DNA from: an uncultured Clostridium sp.
Lineage (GTDB): Bacteria; Bacillota; Clostridia; TANB77; CAG-508
Direction: 5' to 3'
Length of the DNA stretch: 50,350 nt
NCBI GenBank assembly: GCA_930980855.1
Contig: CAKNIZ010000013.1
Coordinates: 1 to 50,350 of the forward strand
Shown here: piece by piece, positions 42,989 to 50,350 of the stretch
How the letters are laid out: each line of letters starts with the position of its first letter
Position numbering within the stretch: the stretch's first letter is position 1
Made by a program: the position numbers and the translations under genes
Notes under the pieces: generated by a model
Told to the model about the DNA's origin: nothing
The model's input: the letters and a program-made list of their open reading frames with translations, nothing else
The model's database searches: none

Positions 42989-45631
42989 TTATATATTTTT
43001 TAATCTTTCATTTGTTTCTTCTAACAATTTATTATATTTCTCTAATTTTGACTTTTCTTCTTCTATTTTCTCTTTTGGTGCTTTTGCTAAAAATCCTTGA
43101 TTCGAAAGAATTTTATTACTTCTTTGTACTTCTGCCTCTAATTTTTTCTTTTCATTTTCAAGTCTTGCTTTTTCTTCTTCTAAATCTACTAATTCAGAAA
43201 ATGGCATGTAGATTTTTAGCTCTTCGTTTACTACTGAAATAGCATTATTATCTATTCCTGCTAAATCATCTTGAATTACTAAATCATTTCCAAAACCTAA
43301 TTTCTTAATAAACTCTTCACTTTCTTTTAAATATTTTTTTATATCACTGCTTGCTGAGTTTGGTACTACTATTAATTTTACTTTTTTTGATGGATGTATA
43401 TTCATATTTGTTCTAATATTTCTAATTTGAACAATTATATCTTTTATTCCTTCTACAAATTTAATTTCTTTTTCGAAATCTGCATTTGTATCTTTTGGCC
43501 AATCTGAAATCATAATGTCTTTTCCATCATAGTTTACTAAATATGAATAGATTTCAGCTGTAACAAAAGGCATAAAAGGATGTAATAATTTTAAACTATT
43601 TCTAAATACATAATCCAAAACATAAGAAACTACTACCTTTTCATTAGTATTCAATCTTGTTTTTGCTATTTCTATATACCAATCACAGAATTCGTCCCAA
43701 ATAAATGAATAAATTTTATCTAGTGCTATTCCTAAATCATAGTTTTTAATATTTTCTGTAACTTCATTTATTAAATTATTAAGTTTTCCAATTATCCATT
43801 TATCTTCAACTCTTAAGTTTACTGGATTTTTGCTAAATTCAATAATTTTCTCATCTGATGCTGCATTCATAGTTATAAATTTAGCAGCATTCCAAATTTT
43901 ATTTGCGAAATTAGATGATTGGTCTAGCTTTTCAGGCATATATTTTATATCATTTCCCATTGTAGTTCCTGAAAGTACTGAAAATCTAAGGCTATCTGCT
44001 CCATACTTGTCTATTATTTCAATTGGGTCAATTCCATTTCCTAAACTCTTTGACATTTTTCTGCCTTGACTGTCTCTTACTATACCATGCATTACAACAT
44101 CACTAAATGGATTTTTGCCAGTTGCATATAGTCCTGAAAATACCATTCTAACTACCCAGAAGAAAATTATATCATATCCTGTAACTAGTGTATTAGTAGG
44201 ATAAAATGTTTTAAAATCTTCTGAATTTACATTTGGCCATCCCATTGTTGAAAAAGGCCAAAGTGCAGAACTAAACCATGTATCTAGTGTGTCTTCATCT
44301 TGATATATATTTTTGCTTCCACATTTTTCACATTTTGCTGGAGTTTCTTTTGCAACAGTTATATGGTCACAATCCTTGCAATAATATGCTGGTATTCTAT
44401 GTCCCCACCATAATTGTCTTGATATACACCAATCTTGTATGTTTTCAAGCCAATTGAAATATGTTTTTTCATATTTTTTTGGCACAAATTTTACATCTCC
44501 ATTTTTTACTGCTTCTATTGCAGGTTCTGCTAATTTCTTCATAGAAACGAACCATTGCTCAGATATTCTAGGTTCTATTGTATTATGACATCTATAGCAT
44601 TTTCCAACATTGTGTGTATAATCTGTTATATCTGTAAGAACTCCTAGTTCTTCCAATTTTTTAACAATTTTTGGTCTTGCTTCAATTGCAGTCATTCCTT
44701 GGAATTCTTGAACAATATTTCCCATTATATTAGATTCATCAAAAACTTCTACAATTTCTAGATTATGTCTTAATCCTGCTGCATAATCATTTGGATCATG
44801 TGCTGGTGTTATTTTAACACATCCTGTTCCAAATTCTTTATCTACAAATTCATCTGCTATTATTGGGATTTCTTTATTAACTATTGGAAGTATACATGTT
44901 TTTCCAACTAATTTTTTGTATCTTTCATCTTCTGGATTTACTGCTACTGCAGTATCTCCAAGCATTGTTTCTGGTCTTGTTGTTGCAACTTCAATATATG
45001 AATTTTCACCTTTTATTTTATATTTTATATGCCATAAATGTGATTTTTCTTCTTCATATTCTACTTCTGCATCTGAAATTGATGTATGGCAATAAGGACA
45101 CCAATTTATCATTCTTTTTCCTCTGTAAATTAGTCCTTCCTTATATAAATTGTAGAATTCTTCTAATACAGCTTTTGATAATCCTTCATCAAGTGTAAAT
45201 CTATTTCTTTCCCAATCACAAGAACATCCTAATTTTCTTTGTTGTTTTTGGATTTCTCCACCATATAATTTAGTCCAGTTCCATGCTTCCTCTAAAAATT
45301 TTTCTCTTCCTAATTCTTGTTTAGTATGTCCTTCTTTCTTTATTTTTTTAACTACTTTTGCTTCTGTTGCAATTGATGCATGGTCTGTTCCTGGAAGCCA
45401 TAAAGTATTATATCCTTGCATCCTTTTTGTTCTTATTAATATATCTTGTATTGTATCATCTAAAGCATGTCCCATATGCAATTTTCCAGTTACATTTGGT
45501 GGTGGCATTACTATTGAATATGATTCTTTTTCTTTATTCATATTAGGTTTAAAATAGCCTTTTTCTTCCCAATTTTTATATATTCTATCCTCAAAATTTT
45601 TGGGATTGTATTTTTCTTTTATCTCTCTCAT
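42989..45631 (-). CDS. valS: Valyl-tRNA synthetase
   Basis: 880 residues, class I synthetase. HIGH-type motif HMGHALDDTIQD, LPGTDHASIATE, the editing domain (TTRPETMLGDTAVAVNP), zinc-like CxxC pairs (CKDCDH, CEKCGSK) and KMSKS in GRKMSKSLGNGIDP are all seen. A C-terminal coiled coil (ELVDLEEEKARLENEKKKLE) ends the protein. No T-box leader was found upstream; the small membrane-protein gene precedes it by only 3 bp. Confidence 0.98.
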   Translation of the reverse strand: MREIKEKYNPKNFEDRIYKNWEEKGYFKPNMNKEKESYSIVMPPPNVTGKLHMGHALDDTIQDILIRTKRMQGYNTLWLPGTDHASIATEAKVVKKIKKEGHTKQELGREKFLEEAWNWTKLYGGEIQKQQRKLGCSCDWERNRFTLDEGLSKAVLEEFYNLYKEGLIYRGKRMINWCPYCHTSISDAEVEYEEEKSHLWHIKYKIKGENSYIEVATTRPETMLGDTAVAVNPEDERYKKLVGKTCILPIVNKEIPIIADEFVDKEFGTGCVKITPAHDPNDYAAGLRHNLEIVEVFDESNIMGNIVQEFQGMTAIEARPKIVKKLEELGVLTDITDYTHNVGKCYRCHNTIEPRISEQWFVSMKKLAEPAIEAVKNGDVKFVPKKYEKTYFNWLENIQDWCISRQLWWGHRIPAYYCKDCDHITVAKETPAKCEKCGSKNIYQDEDTLDTWFSSALWPFSTMGWPNVNSEDFKTFYPTNTLVTGYDIIFFWVVRMVFSGLYATGKNPFSDVVMHGIVRDSQGRKMSKSLGNGIDPIEIIDKYGADSLRFSVLSGTTMGNDIKYMPEKLDQSSNFANKIWNAAKFITMNAASDEKIIEFSKNPVNLRVEDKWIIGKLNNLINEVTENIKNYDLGIALDKIYSFIWDEFCDWYIEIAKTRLNTNEKVVVSYVLDYVFRNSLKLLHPFMPFVTAEIYSYLVNYDGKDIMISDWPKDTNADFEKEIKFVEGIKDIIVQIRNIRTNMNIHPSKKVKLIVVPNSASSDIKKYLKESEEFIKKLGFGNDLVIQDDLAGIDNNAISVVNEELKIYMPFSELVDLEEEKARLENEKKKLEAEVQRSNKILSNQGFLAKAPKEKIEEEKSKLEKYNKLLEETNERLKNI

Positions 45632-45634
45632 AAT

Positions 45635-45820
45635 TTATCTCCTAATCAAAAAATATAATATTATTGCGCAAATAATAGAGACGAGAAAGCCCACCCATTG
45701 AAGTAGTTTAATTTGCTTGTTTTCGTCTTCATTACTAAAATATTTTTCTGCTATGCTTCTTGCATCATAAATAACTTTTACACCTATCGCAATAATTATT
45801 AATAATAATATTTCAATCAT
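45635..45820 (-). CDS. Small two-helix membrane protein before valS
   Basis: 61 residues: helix at about 3-17, a charged loop (DARSIAEKYFSNEDENKQIK) and a second helix at about 40-58. AAAGGAAC lies upstream of the ATG at 45820; the longer open frame runs into palindrome E15. It heads the valS operon. No function known. Confidence 0.65.
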   Translation of the reverse strand: MIEILLLIIIAIGVKVIYDARSIAEKYFSNEDENKQIKLLQWVGFLVSIICAIILYFLIRR

Positions 45821-45847
45821 TTTTTGTTCCTTTTTATAATTTTTTAT

Positions 45848-46006
45848 TATATATGAAATTGTATATTGAAAGTTTTTGGTCACTTGCGGTCGCTGTTAAA
45901 ATTTTTCGAATTTTACCTCTCCAAACGCACATCGCTTAAAATCCTTTTAAGCTCGTTTGAACGCTCTCGCGTGACTGCAAAACTTTAATATACAATTTTA
46001 TATATA
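45848..46006. repeat. Palindromic element E15 (family A, long core)
   Basis: TATATATGAAATTGTATATT pairs with AATATACAATTTTATATATA. The inner stem is TCAC/GTGA. Minus-strand core: GCGTTCAAACGAGC, CTTAAAAGGATTTTAAG stem, GTGCGTTTGGAG and a TAAAATTCGAAAAATTTTA hairpin as in E6 and E9. It lies in the promoter region of the valS operon. Confidence 0.83.
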
Positions 46007-46019
46007 GCTACAAAATTTA

Positions 46020-46892
46020 TTAGTTAAAAAATTCTACTGAGAATTTTGCTTCAAATTCTTGCCCTGGGGCTAAAACTATCATATCTGCCTTTTGAACGAA
46101 TACATTTGAGCTATGTATCCTATCTGCTGTTGATTGCCATGGTTCTAAGCAAATAAATGGAGCACCTGGCTTTGACCAAATACCTAGATATGGCCATCCT
46201 TCAAAGTCCATTGTTAGAACTGTTTTTCTTGTTCTACTATTTTTTAAGCTTATTTTTTTATTTTGTATTCCTTTTATAATTAATGCATCATTATCAAAAG
46301 TATGCTCATCTAATAAAATAATTTTATCATTAACTAGTTTGTTTTTTGCATATTCAGTTCCAACTAGTCCATCAACTAAATATAAGAAATGAGCTCTTTC
46401 TTCTTCTTCATCAAATTCTAAATAATAGTTGCCTCTTTTTAAATCATCTGGGTCTATTTTAAAAGCAGGATGCCCGCCTATTCCAAATGGCATATTTGTA
46501 ACACCTGTGTTTATTACTTTATAAATAAATATTAGCTTATTTTCTTCTTGCCTATATGTATTATATAGCTCGAATTCAAAGGGATATCTTGCTAAAGTAT
46601 ATTTATTACTTTTTAGCATATATGAATGGAAATTGTCTAACTTAGTAATTGGTTCAAATTCCATATCTCTAGCAAATCCATGTTGTGAAATTTCAAAAGT
46701 TCTTCCATTTATAATAGTTTGGTTTCTCTTTAGTTTTCCTACTATTGGGAATAGAACCGGACTATGTCTTTTCCAATATACCTTTCCTTTATCATCCCTA
46801 CTATTTTCTCCTTGGTGAATTTTCTCTATACCATCTAGCTTGAAACTTATTAGCTCTCCACCTAGACTGGTTGTAGTCATAAGAGCTTCCAT
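46020..46892 (-). CDS. Aldose 1-epimerase family protein (LacX-like)
   Basis: 290 residues, a galactose-mutarotase fold. SLGGELISFKLDGIEKIHQ, HGFARDMEFEP, FGIGGHPAFKI and ICLEPWQS match the epimerase family, with the catalytic His and Glu region. LacX-type members act on sugars not always known. The start at 46892 is preferred because AAGGAG lies 10 bp upstream; an ATG at 46901 is too close to it. Confidence 0.9.
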   Translation of the reverse strand: MEALMTTTSLGGELISFKLDGIEKIHQGENSRDDKGKVYWKRHSPVLFPIVGKLKRNQTIINGRTFEISQHGFARDMEFEPITKLDNFHSYMLKSNKYTLARYPFEFELYNTYRQEENKLIFIYKVINTGVTNMPFGIGGHPAFKIDPDDLKRGNYYLEFDEEEERAHFLYLVDGLVGTEYAKNKLVNDKIILLDEHTFDNDALIIKGIQNKKISLKNSRTRKTVLTMDFEGWPYLGIWSKPGAPFICLEPWQSTADRIHSSNVFVQKADMIVLAPGQEFEAKFSVEFFN

Positions 46893-46966
46893 AATCACCA
46901 TTCTCCTTTTTTATGCTATATATATGATATTATTTTATAGGCTAAAAGTCAATATTTATAAGGAAA

Positions 46967-46990
46967 AAAGCTATGTATTTACATAGCTTT
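46967..46990 (-). terminator. Terminator of greA
   Basis: AAAGCTATGT pairs with ACATAGCTTT after the greA stop, with minus-strand T residues. Confidence 0.88.
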
Positions 46991-47002
46991 AGTTATTATT
47001 TA

Positions 47003-47479
47003 CTATTTTTTTATTGATAATACTTTGAATTTAGCAACACCTGCTGGAATTTTTGCTTCTACTATTTGGCCTTTTTTTGCTCCTAATAGGGCTGAACCAA
47101 TTGGTGATTCATTAGAAATTCTATTTTGCTCTAAGTCTACCTCTGTTGAACCAACTATTGTATATGTCATGTTTTCATTGAAATCCATATCCAATACTTC
47201 AACAGTATTTCCTACTTGAACAGTTTTTGTATCAATTTCTGAAGCATCTATTATTTTTGCATGTCTTAATTTATTTTCTAGTTCTGCTATCTTATTTTCA
47301 TTCATTTCTTGTGCTGTTTTAGCCTCATCGTATTCAGAGTTTTCAGATAAGTCTCCATATCCTAGGGCTACTTTTATTCTTCCAGCTATCTCTGTTCTTT
47401 CTGTTGTTTTTAGGTATTCTAATTCTTGTTCTAGTTTGTCATATCCCTCTTGTGTAAGCAATACTGCTTCGCTGTCCAT
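47003..47479 (-). CDS. greA: Transcription elongation factor GreA
   Basis: 158 residues. GreA restarts backtracked RNA polymerase by stimulating transcript cleavage. The N-terminal coiled coil with LTQEGYDKLEQELEYLKTTER, the acidic tip DLSENSEYDEAK and the C-terminal FKBP-like domain with ESPIGSALLGAKKG are all present. Strong promoter and AAGGAGG site. Confidence 0.97.
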   Translation of the reverse strand: MDSEAVLLTQEGYDKLEQELEYLKTTERTEIAGRIKVALGYGDLSENSEYDEAKTAQEMNENKIAELENKLRHAKIIDASEIDTKTVQVGNTVEVLDMDFNENMTYTIVGSTEVDLEQNRISNESPIGSALLGAKKGQIVEAKIPAGVAKFKVLSIKK

Positions 47480-47514
47480 TACCCATTCCTCCTTTTGTAA
47501 AAATTATCTTTAAT

Positions 47515-47543
47515 ATATTAATACCATCTTGGGATTTTGTCAA
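47515..47543 (-). promoter_or_regulatory. Promoter of greA
   Basis: Minus-strand TTGACA, 17-bp spacer, TAATAT, about 36 bp before the greA start. Confidence 0.82.
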
Positions 47544-47571
47544 GAGGGAATTTTGAAAATTTTTTCAAGTT

Positions 47572-48399
47572 CTATGCCGTATACTGTAACATCTTCTTTT
47601 TTAAATTAGCAAATTCTGCTATGTCAATTTCACTTCTTCTTCCAAGAAGCTTTAAAATATGTATTTTATCTTTTTGTATACTTTCTCTTATCTTTTGATA
47701 ATCACTTTGATTTGTTTGTTTTATTATTTCTCCTTCAATAAGTTTTTGTTTATCCATATTTTCCATATCACTAAATATTCTCATTACTTTTTTAGTATCA
47801 ACTAATACTTTTTCAATACATATTCCTTCGAATTCTTTTCCTAGCTCTATATTCTGCGTCGCATTTATTACTATTGAGTTTCTATTTAAATTAAATGGTC
47901 TTAAATCTTTTAAGTCAATATTTACTATAATTCTAGCTCTTTTTAGTCCTTTTCTTCTATTACTAGATACAGTTATATATATATCATTTCTTTCTAATCT
48001 TTTTTCTAATTCTTGAAATTGTTTTAAATGGTCTGTTATTATATTTACTGTTTTTACCTTTGTACAAAGTTCTTCAATTATTTTTATATTTTCTTTTGTA
48101 AAGTTATTTACACATATGTATATATCTTTCATTCTTGCTTCTTCGCCTAAAAGCTTAAAGCAGTATGTAATTATTTCTGGCAGCATATATTTTACATTAT
48201 ATTTTCCTGTTAGTTCTGGATATCCACAATCTATATTTTTTTCCTGTATAATATAATCCACACTATCTTCTTTTAGTTTTTTTCTAACAGCATCTAACAT
48301 TTTTTCACTATTTGAAGGCAAATAGTAGTAATTATCTACCACTCTTATTTTTCTAAGCAAATTTCTATAAACAGATTGAAATTTATTTATCTTGTCCAT
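47572..48399 (-). CDS. Unknown protein, possibly nucleotide-fold-like
   Basis: 275 residues, no membrane helix. Alternating hydrophobic strands and helices (YICVNNFTKENIKIIEELC, VNIITDHLKQFQELEKRL, ARIIVNIDLKDLRPF) suggest a Rossmann-like fold, but no binding motif is seen. The start at 48399 has AGGA upstream; the ATG at 48420 is inside the tail of the preceding terminator. Located between greA and the GH18 gene. I do not recognise a family. Confidence 0.68.
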   Translation of the reverse strand: MDKINKFQSVYRNLLRKIRVVDNYYYLPSNSEKMLDAVRKKLKEDSVDYIIQEKNIDCGYPELTGKYNVKYMLPEIITYCFKLLGEEARMKDIYICVNNFTKENIKIIEELCTKVKTVNIITDHLKQFQELEKRLERNDIYITVSSNRRKGLKRARIIVNIDLKDLRPFNLNRNSIVINATQNIELGKEFEGICIEKVLVDTKKVMRIFSDMENMDKQKLIEGEIIKQTNQSDYQKIRESIQKDKIHILKLLGRRSEIDIAEFANLKKKMLQYTA

Positions 48400-48420
48400 T
48401 TTTACATATCCTATATTCAT

Positions 48421-48457
48421 AAAAAAATCACCCTTATAATTATATTCGGGTGATTTG
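48421..48457 (-). terminator. Terminator of the GH18 gene
   Basis: AAATCACCC pairs with GGGTGATTT with a T run, directly after the stop at 48462. Confidence 0.86.
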
Positions 48458-48461
48458 CAAA

Positions 48462-50189
48462 TTATTCATTTTCTGTATCTTTTTCTATATTTAATTTTTC
48501 ATTAATTATACTCCAAACAGTGTTTAACTCTCTATCTTTTGACCAGAATCCTGCTCCTGCTAAGTCATACTGATTTACTAAATCTAATTTTGCTTTTATT
48601 GATTCTTCATCTTCTATCCACATTTTATATGTAGCACCATTTTTTTCATATTCTATATAGAATTGTTTCGTTTCTTCGTCCCATGTTTTTCCTACACCTT
48701 CTGGAATTGTAACGCTTCTCATATTAACTACTGAACTTGTTAATGTTCCATCTTCTTCTTTCCAAAGTCTTGTATAGAAAGGAATTCCTAGTATTAATTT
48801 ATTGCTTTCTACTCCTTCTTGACCTAAGAATTTCTTAATATTTAGTTCTACCCAGTTAGCTCCTGCAACTGTTCCAGCTTCAGTTGAAGATGGTCCGTTT
48901 TGATCATATCCCATAAAGATTATATAATCTGCAACTTTTCCAATTGTATTTCTATCATAGCATAAAGACCATGTTTCTGAACCATCTGGTGCTGTTACAT
49001 CTACTGATAAAGTCAATCCTGCCTCATGTAATCTTGGTGCTAATTCTATTAGAAATCTTGAAAAGTTTTCTTTATCTTCTTGATACATATTTTCAAAATC
49101 TATATTAACTCCATCAACTCCAGCCTCTATTAGTTCACTTACTATATTTTCAATTAAATATCCTCTTGTCTCAAATTTTTCTAGTATTTTTGACATTGCA
49201 TCTAGGTCGCCTAGTTCACTATTAGATACCATTGGCCATACTTTATATCCGTTTGCATGTGCCCATTCGATATAATTTTTTCCATCTACTCCTATGTTTG
49301 CATCTATATCTCCACTAGCTGTAATTTCATAGAATGATGGAGAAACAACATTTACTCCTTCAATAGTTCCATCTCTTACAGGAGCTGTTACATATTGTGA
49401 ATAGTAATCCCATATTAAACTAACTTTTCCATCTAAAGTAGTGTTTGTGTCTAATTCTTCCCTTGCTACCTGCTCATTACTAATATCTTTAGTTTTAACA
49501 TATCCTAGTTCTCCATTGTCTGTTCTGACCTTAGTCCAATCTTCTTCTACTACATTATTATTTTCTTTATCTTGTACTATTACTAGTGTATCTCCTCTTT
49601 CTACTTTATCCATTGTTTTTGAAAAGGTTGTTGGCAAATATTTTACACTCATATTTTTTGAACTTGTAGCTTGTACAAATTTTCTATTCAATGAATCAAT
49701 TGTTACTATATTACTTTCTGAATAATAGTTAATTTCAATATTATATACTTCTGTTAAATCTGTCATTGGTAAGTAAATTTTATCATCTTTTTGCATTAGA
49801 GTATGTGCTATATCTATATTTGCTCCACTTACATATATTTTTGTACTATCAAATGGAATAACAACTGTTTTTGTGTTAGATGTTGTTATAACTCTATTAT
49901 TTTCTTCTTCAATTATTAAATATTCATCAAAGAAGTTTTTTACATCATCTGTTGATAGGTATATTGTGTTATCTTCTATTATTACATCTGATTTTAAGTT
50001 TCTTGTAATATTATTGTTATTTATTATTAGATTAGTTCTATCTGCAAATTCGTCTCTTGCATAGTTCGGAGCAATTTTTATTATAAACAGTAGTAAAGCC
50101 AATATTGCTACTACTATTACTATTCTTAATATTAATCTTGGTACATTTATTTTGTCCTGCTTCATTCTTGGGCTACTATTTTTTTTCAT
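48462..50189 (-). CDS. GH18 cell-wall hydrolase with SH3-like domain
   Basis: 575 residues. One membrane helix (about 20-38) anchors an outside part: a domain with copper-amine-oxidase-N-like segments (about 70-165), an SH3-like domain (about 170-235) and a GH18 catalytic domain. The catalytic motif DGVNIDFE is intact with Glu366, and FMGYDQNGPSSTEAG follows. GH18 proteins of this type (for example YaaH/SleL) act as N-acetylglucosaminidases on spore cortex or wall peptidoglycan. Ribosome site GGAGGAAA. The 160 bp beyond 50189 are AT-rich upstream DNA without a clear promoter. Confidence 0.9.
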   Translation of the reverse strand: MKKNSSPRMKQDKINVPRLILRIVIVVAILALLLFIIKIAPNYARDEFADRTNLIINNNNITRNLKSDVIIEDNTIYLSTDDVKNFFDEYLIIEEENNRVITTSNTKTVVIPFDSTKIYVSGANIDIAHTLMQKDDKIYLPMTDLTEVYNIEINYYSESNIVTIDSLNRKFVQATSSKNMSVKYLPTTFSKTMDKVERGDTLVIVQDKENNNVVEEDWTKVRTDNGELGYVKTKDISNEQVAREELDTNTTLDGKVSLIWDYYSQYVTAPVRDGTIEGVNVVSPSFYEITASGDIDANIGVDGKNYIEWAHANGYKVWPMVSNSELGDLDAMSKILEKFETRGYLIENIVSELIEAGVDGVNIDFENMYQEDKENFSRFLIELAPRLHEAGLTLSVDVTAPDGSETWSLCYDRNTIGKVADYIIFMGYDQNGPSSTEAGTVAGANWVELNIKKFLGQEGVESNKLILGIPFYTRLWKEEDGTLTSSVVNMRSVTIPEGVGKTWDEETKQFYIEYEKNGATYKMWIEDEESIKAKLDLVNQYDLAGAGFWSKDRELNTVWSIINEKLNIEKDTENE

Positions 50190-50350
50190 TTTTTTCCTCC
50201 GATTCTCCTTTATTTTTTATATTAATTATAATAACATAAAAGATTTTTTTAGTGAATAGTTTTTGAAAAAAAATTCATTAGTCCATATACTCAAAGAGAG
50301 TGTAAAGTTTTTTGTGTAAATCGATTTTACCTTTTATGAAATTGATAGAT

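Noticed and set aside
3654..46006. Palindromes read as a CRISPR array or as integron attC sites
   Set aside because: They are not evenly spaced, have no spacers, and do not carry the GTTRRRY core sites of attC. No cas or integrase gene is near.
3654..46006. Palindromes read simply as rho-independent terminators
   Set aside because: Some lie in divergent promoter regions (E7, E9) or inside operons (E3, E4), and several have separate terminators next to them.
45632..46019. T-box leader for valS
   Set aside because: No T-box motif (TGGnACCGCG-like) or matching specifier was found; the space holds a small gene and E15.

Overview
The window is very AT-rich DNA from an endospore-forming, low-GC Clostridia-like bacterium, probably an uncultured gut lineage. 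This is inferred from the sporulation genes (spoVG, spoIVB, spoVAC/AD/AE, yunB, a SipL-like gene, a spoIIQ-like gene, spoIID, the spoIIA operon with sigF, and veg), strong AGGAGG ribosome sites and AT-biased codon use. No rRNA, tRNA or CRISPR array was seen. The few possible traces of mobile DNA are a decayed nuclease/transposase remnant and many short palindromic repeats.

Layout. 1-6.2 kb: dGTPase, GtrA-like protein, spoVG, murC (the only + strand gene here), a secreted transglutaminase-like protein and spoIVB. 6.2-19.2 kb: one long minus-strand operon for a divergent Tad/type IVc-like pilus or secretion machine: CpaB-like SAF protein, two MinD/CpaE-like proteins with degenerate P-loops, a CpaF-like ATPase with its own N-terminal membrane segment, one 693-residue protein that joins the TadB and TadC platform proteins, then a run of small pilin-like proteins, four of which start MENA, and a 624-residue surface protein at the distal end. 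A separate class III pilin-like protein lies just upstream. No prepilin peptidase is present. 20.8-26.7 kb: VanZ-like protein, SPFH protein (+), and a ruvA-alr-rarA-unknown operon. 26.9-29.1 kb: a dodecin-like gene followed by spoVAC-spoVAD-spoVAE. 29.3-32 kb: ribosomal operons rplM-rpsI (-) and infC-rpmI-rplT (+) with divergent promoters; infC appears to start at AUA. 32-37.6 kb: metallo-beta-lactamase-fold protein, nuclease remnant, frameshifted yunB, SipL-like protein, TM2 protein and DUF2752 protein. 37.8-42 kb: veg, spoIIQ-like, spoIID and spoIIAA-AB-sigF. 42-50 kb: valS, an aldose-epimerase-like protein, greA, an unknown gene and a GH18 cell-wall hydrolase.

The most unusual non-coding content is a family of 14 long imperfect palindromes between genes (cores E1-E9, E11-E15 below), plus one 58-bp internally deleted copy. 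Each has a GC-richer core of one of two types and AT-rich arms. The arms differ between copies but pair within each copy, so the hairpin is kept while its sequence changes. Several copies end in short terminal inverted repeats related to TTAMAATTCACAG. They sit in convergent, divergent and intra-operon gaps, so they are not simply terminators.

The two best candidates for an undescribed system are (1) the pilus-like machine built from leaderless MENA-type pilin paralogues without a linked prepilin peptidase, and (2) the covarying palindromic element family.
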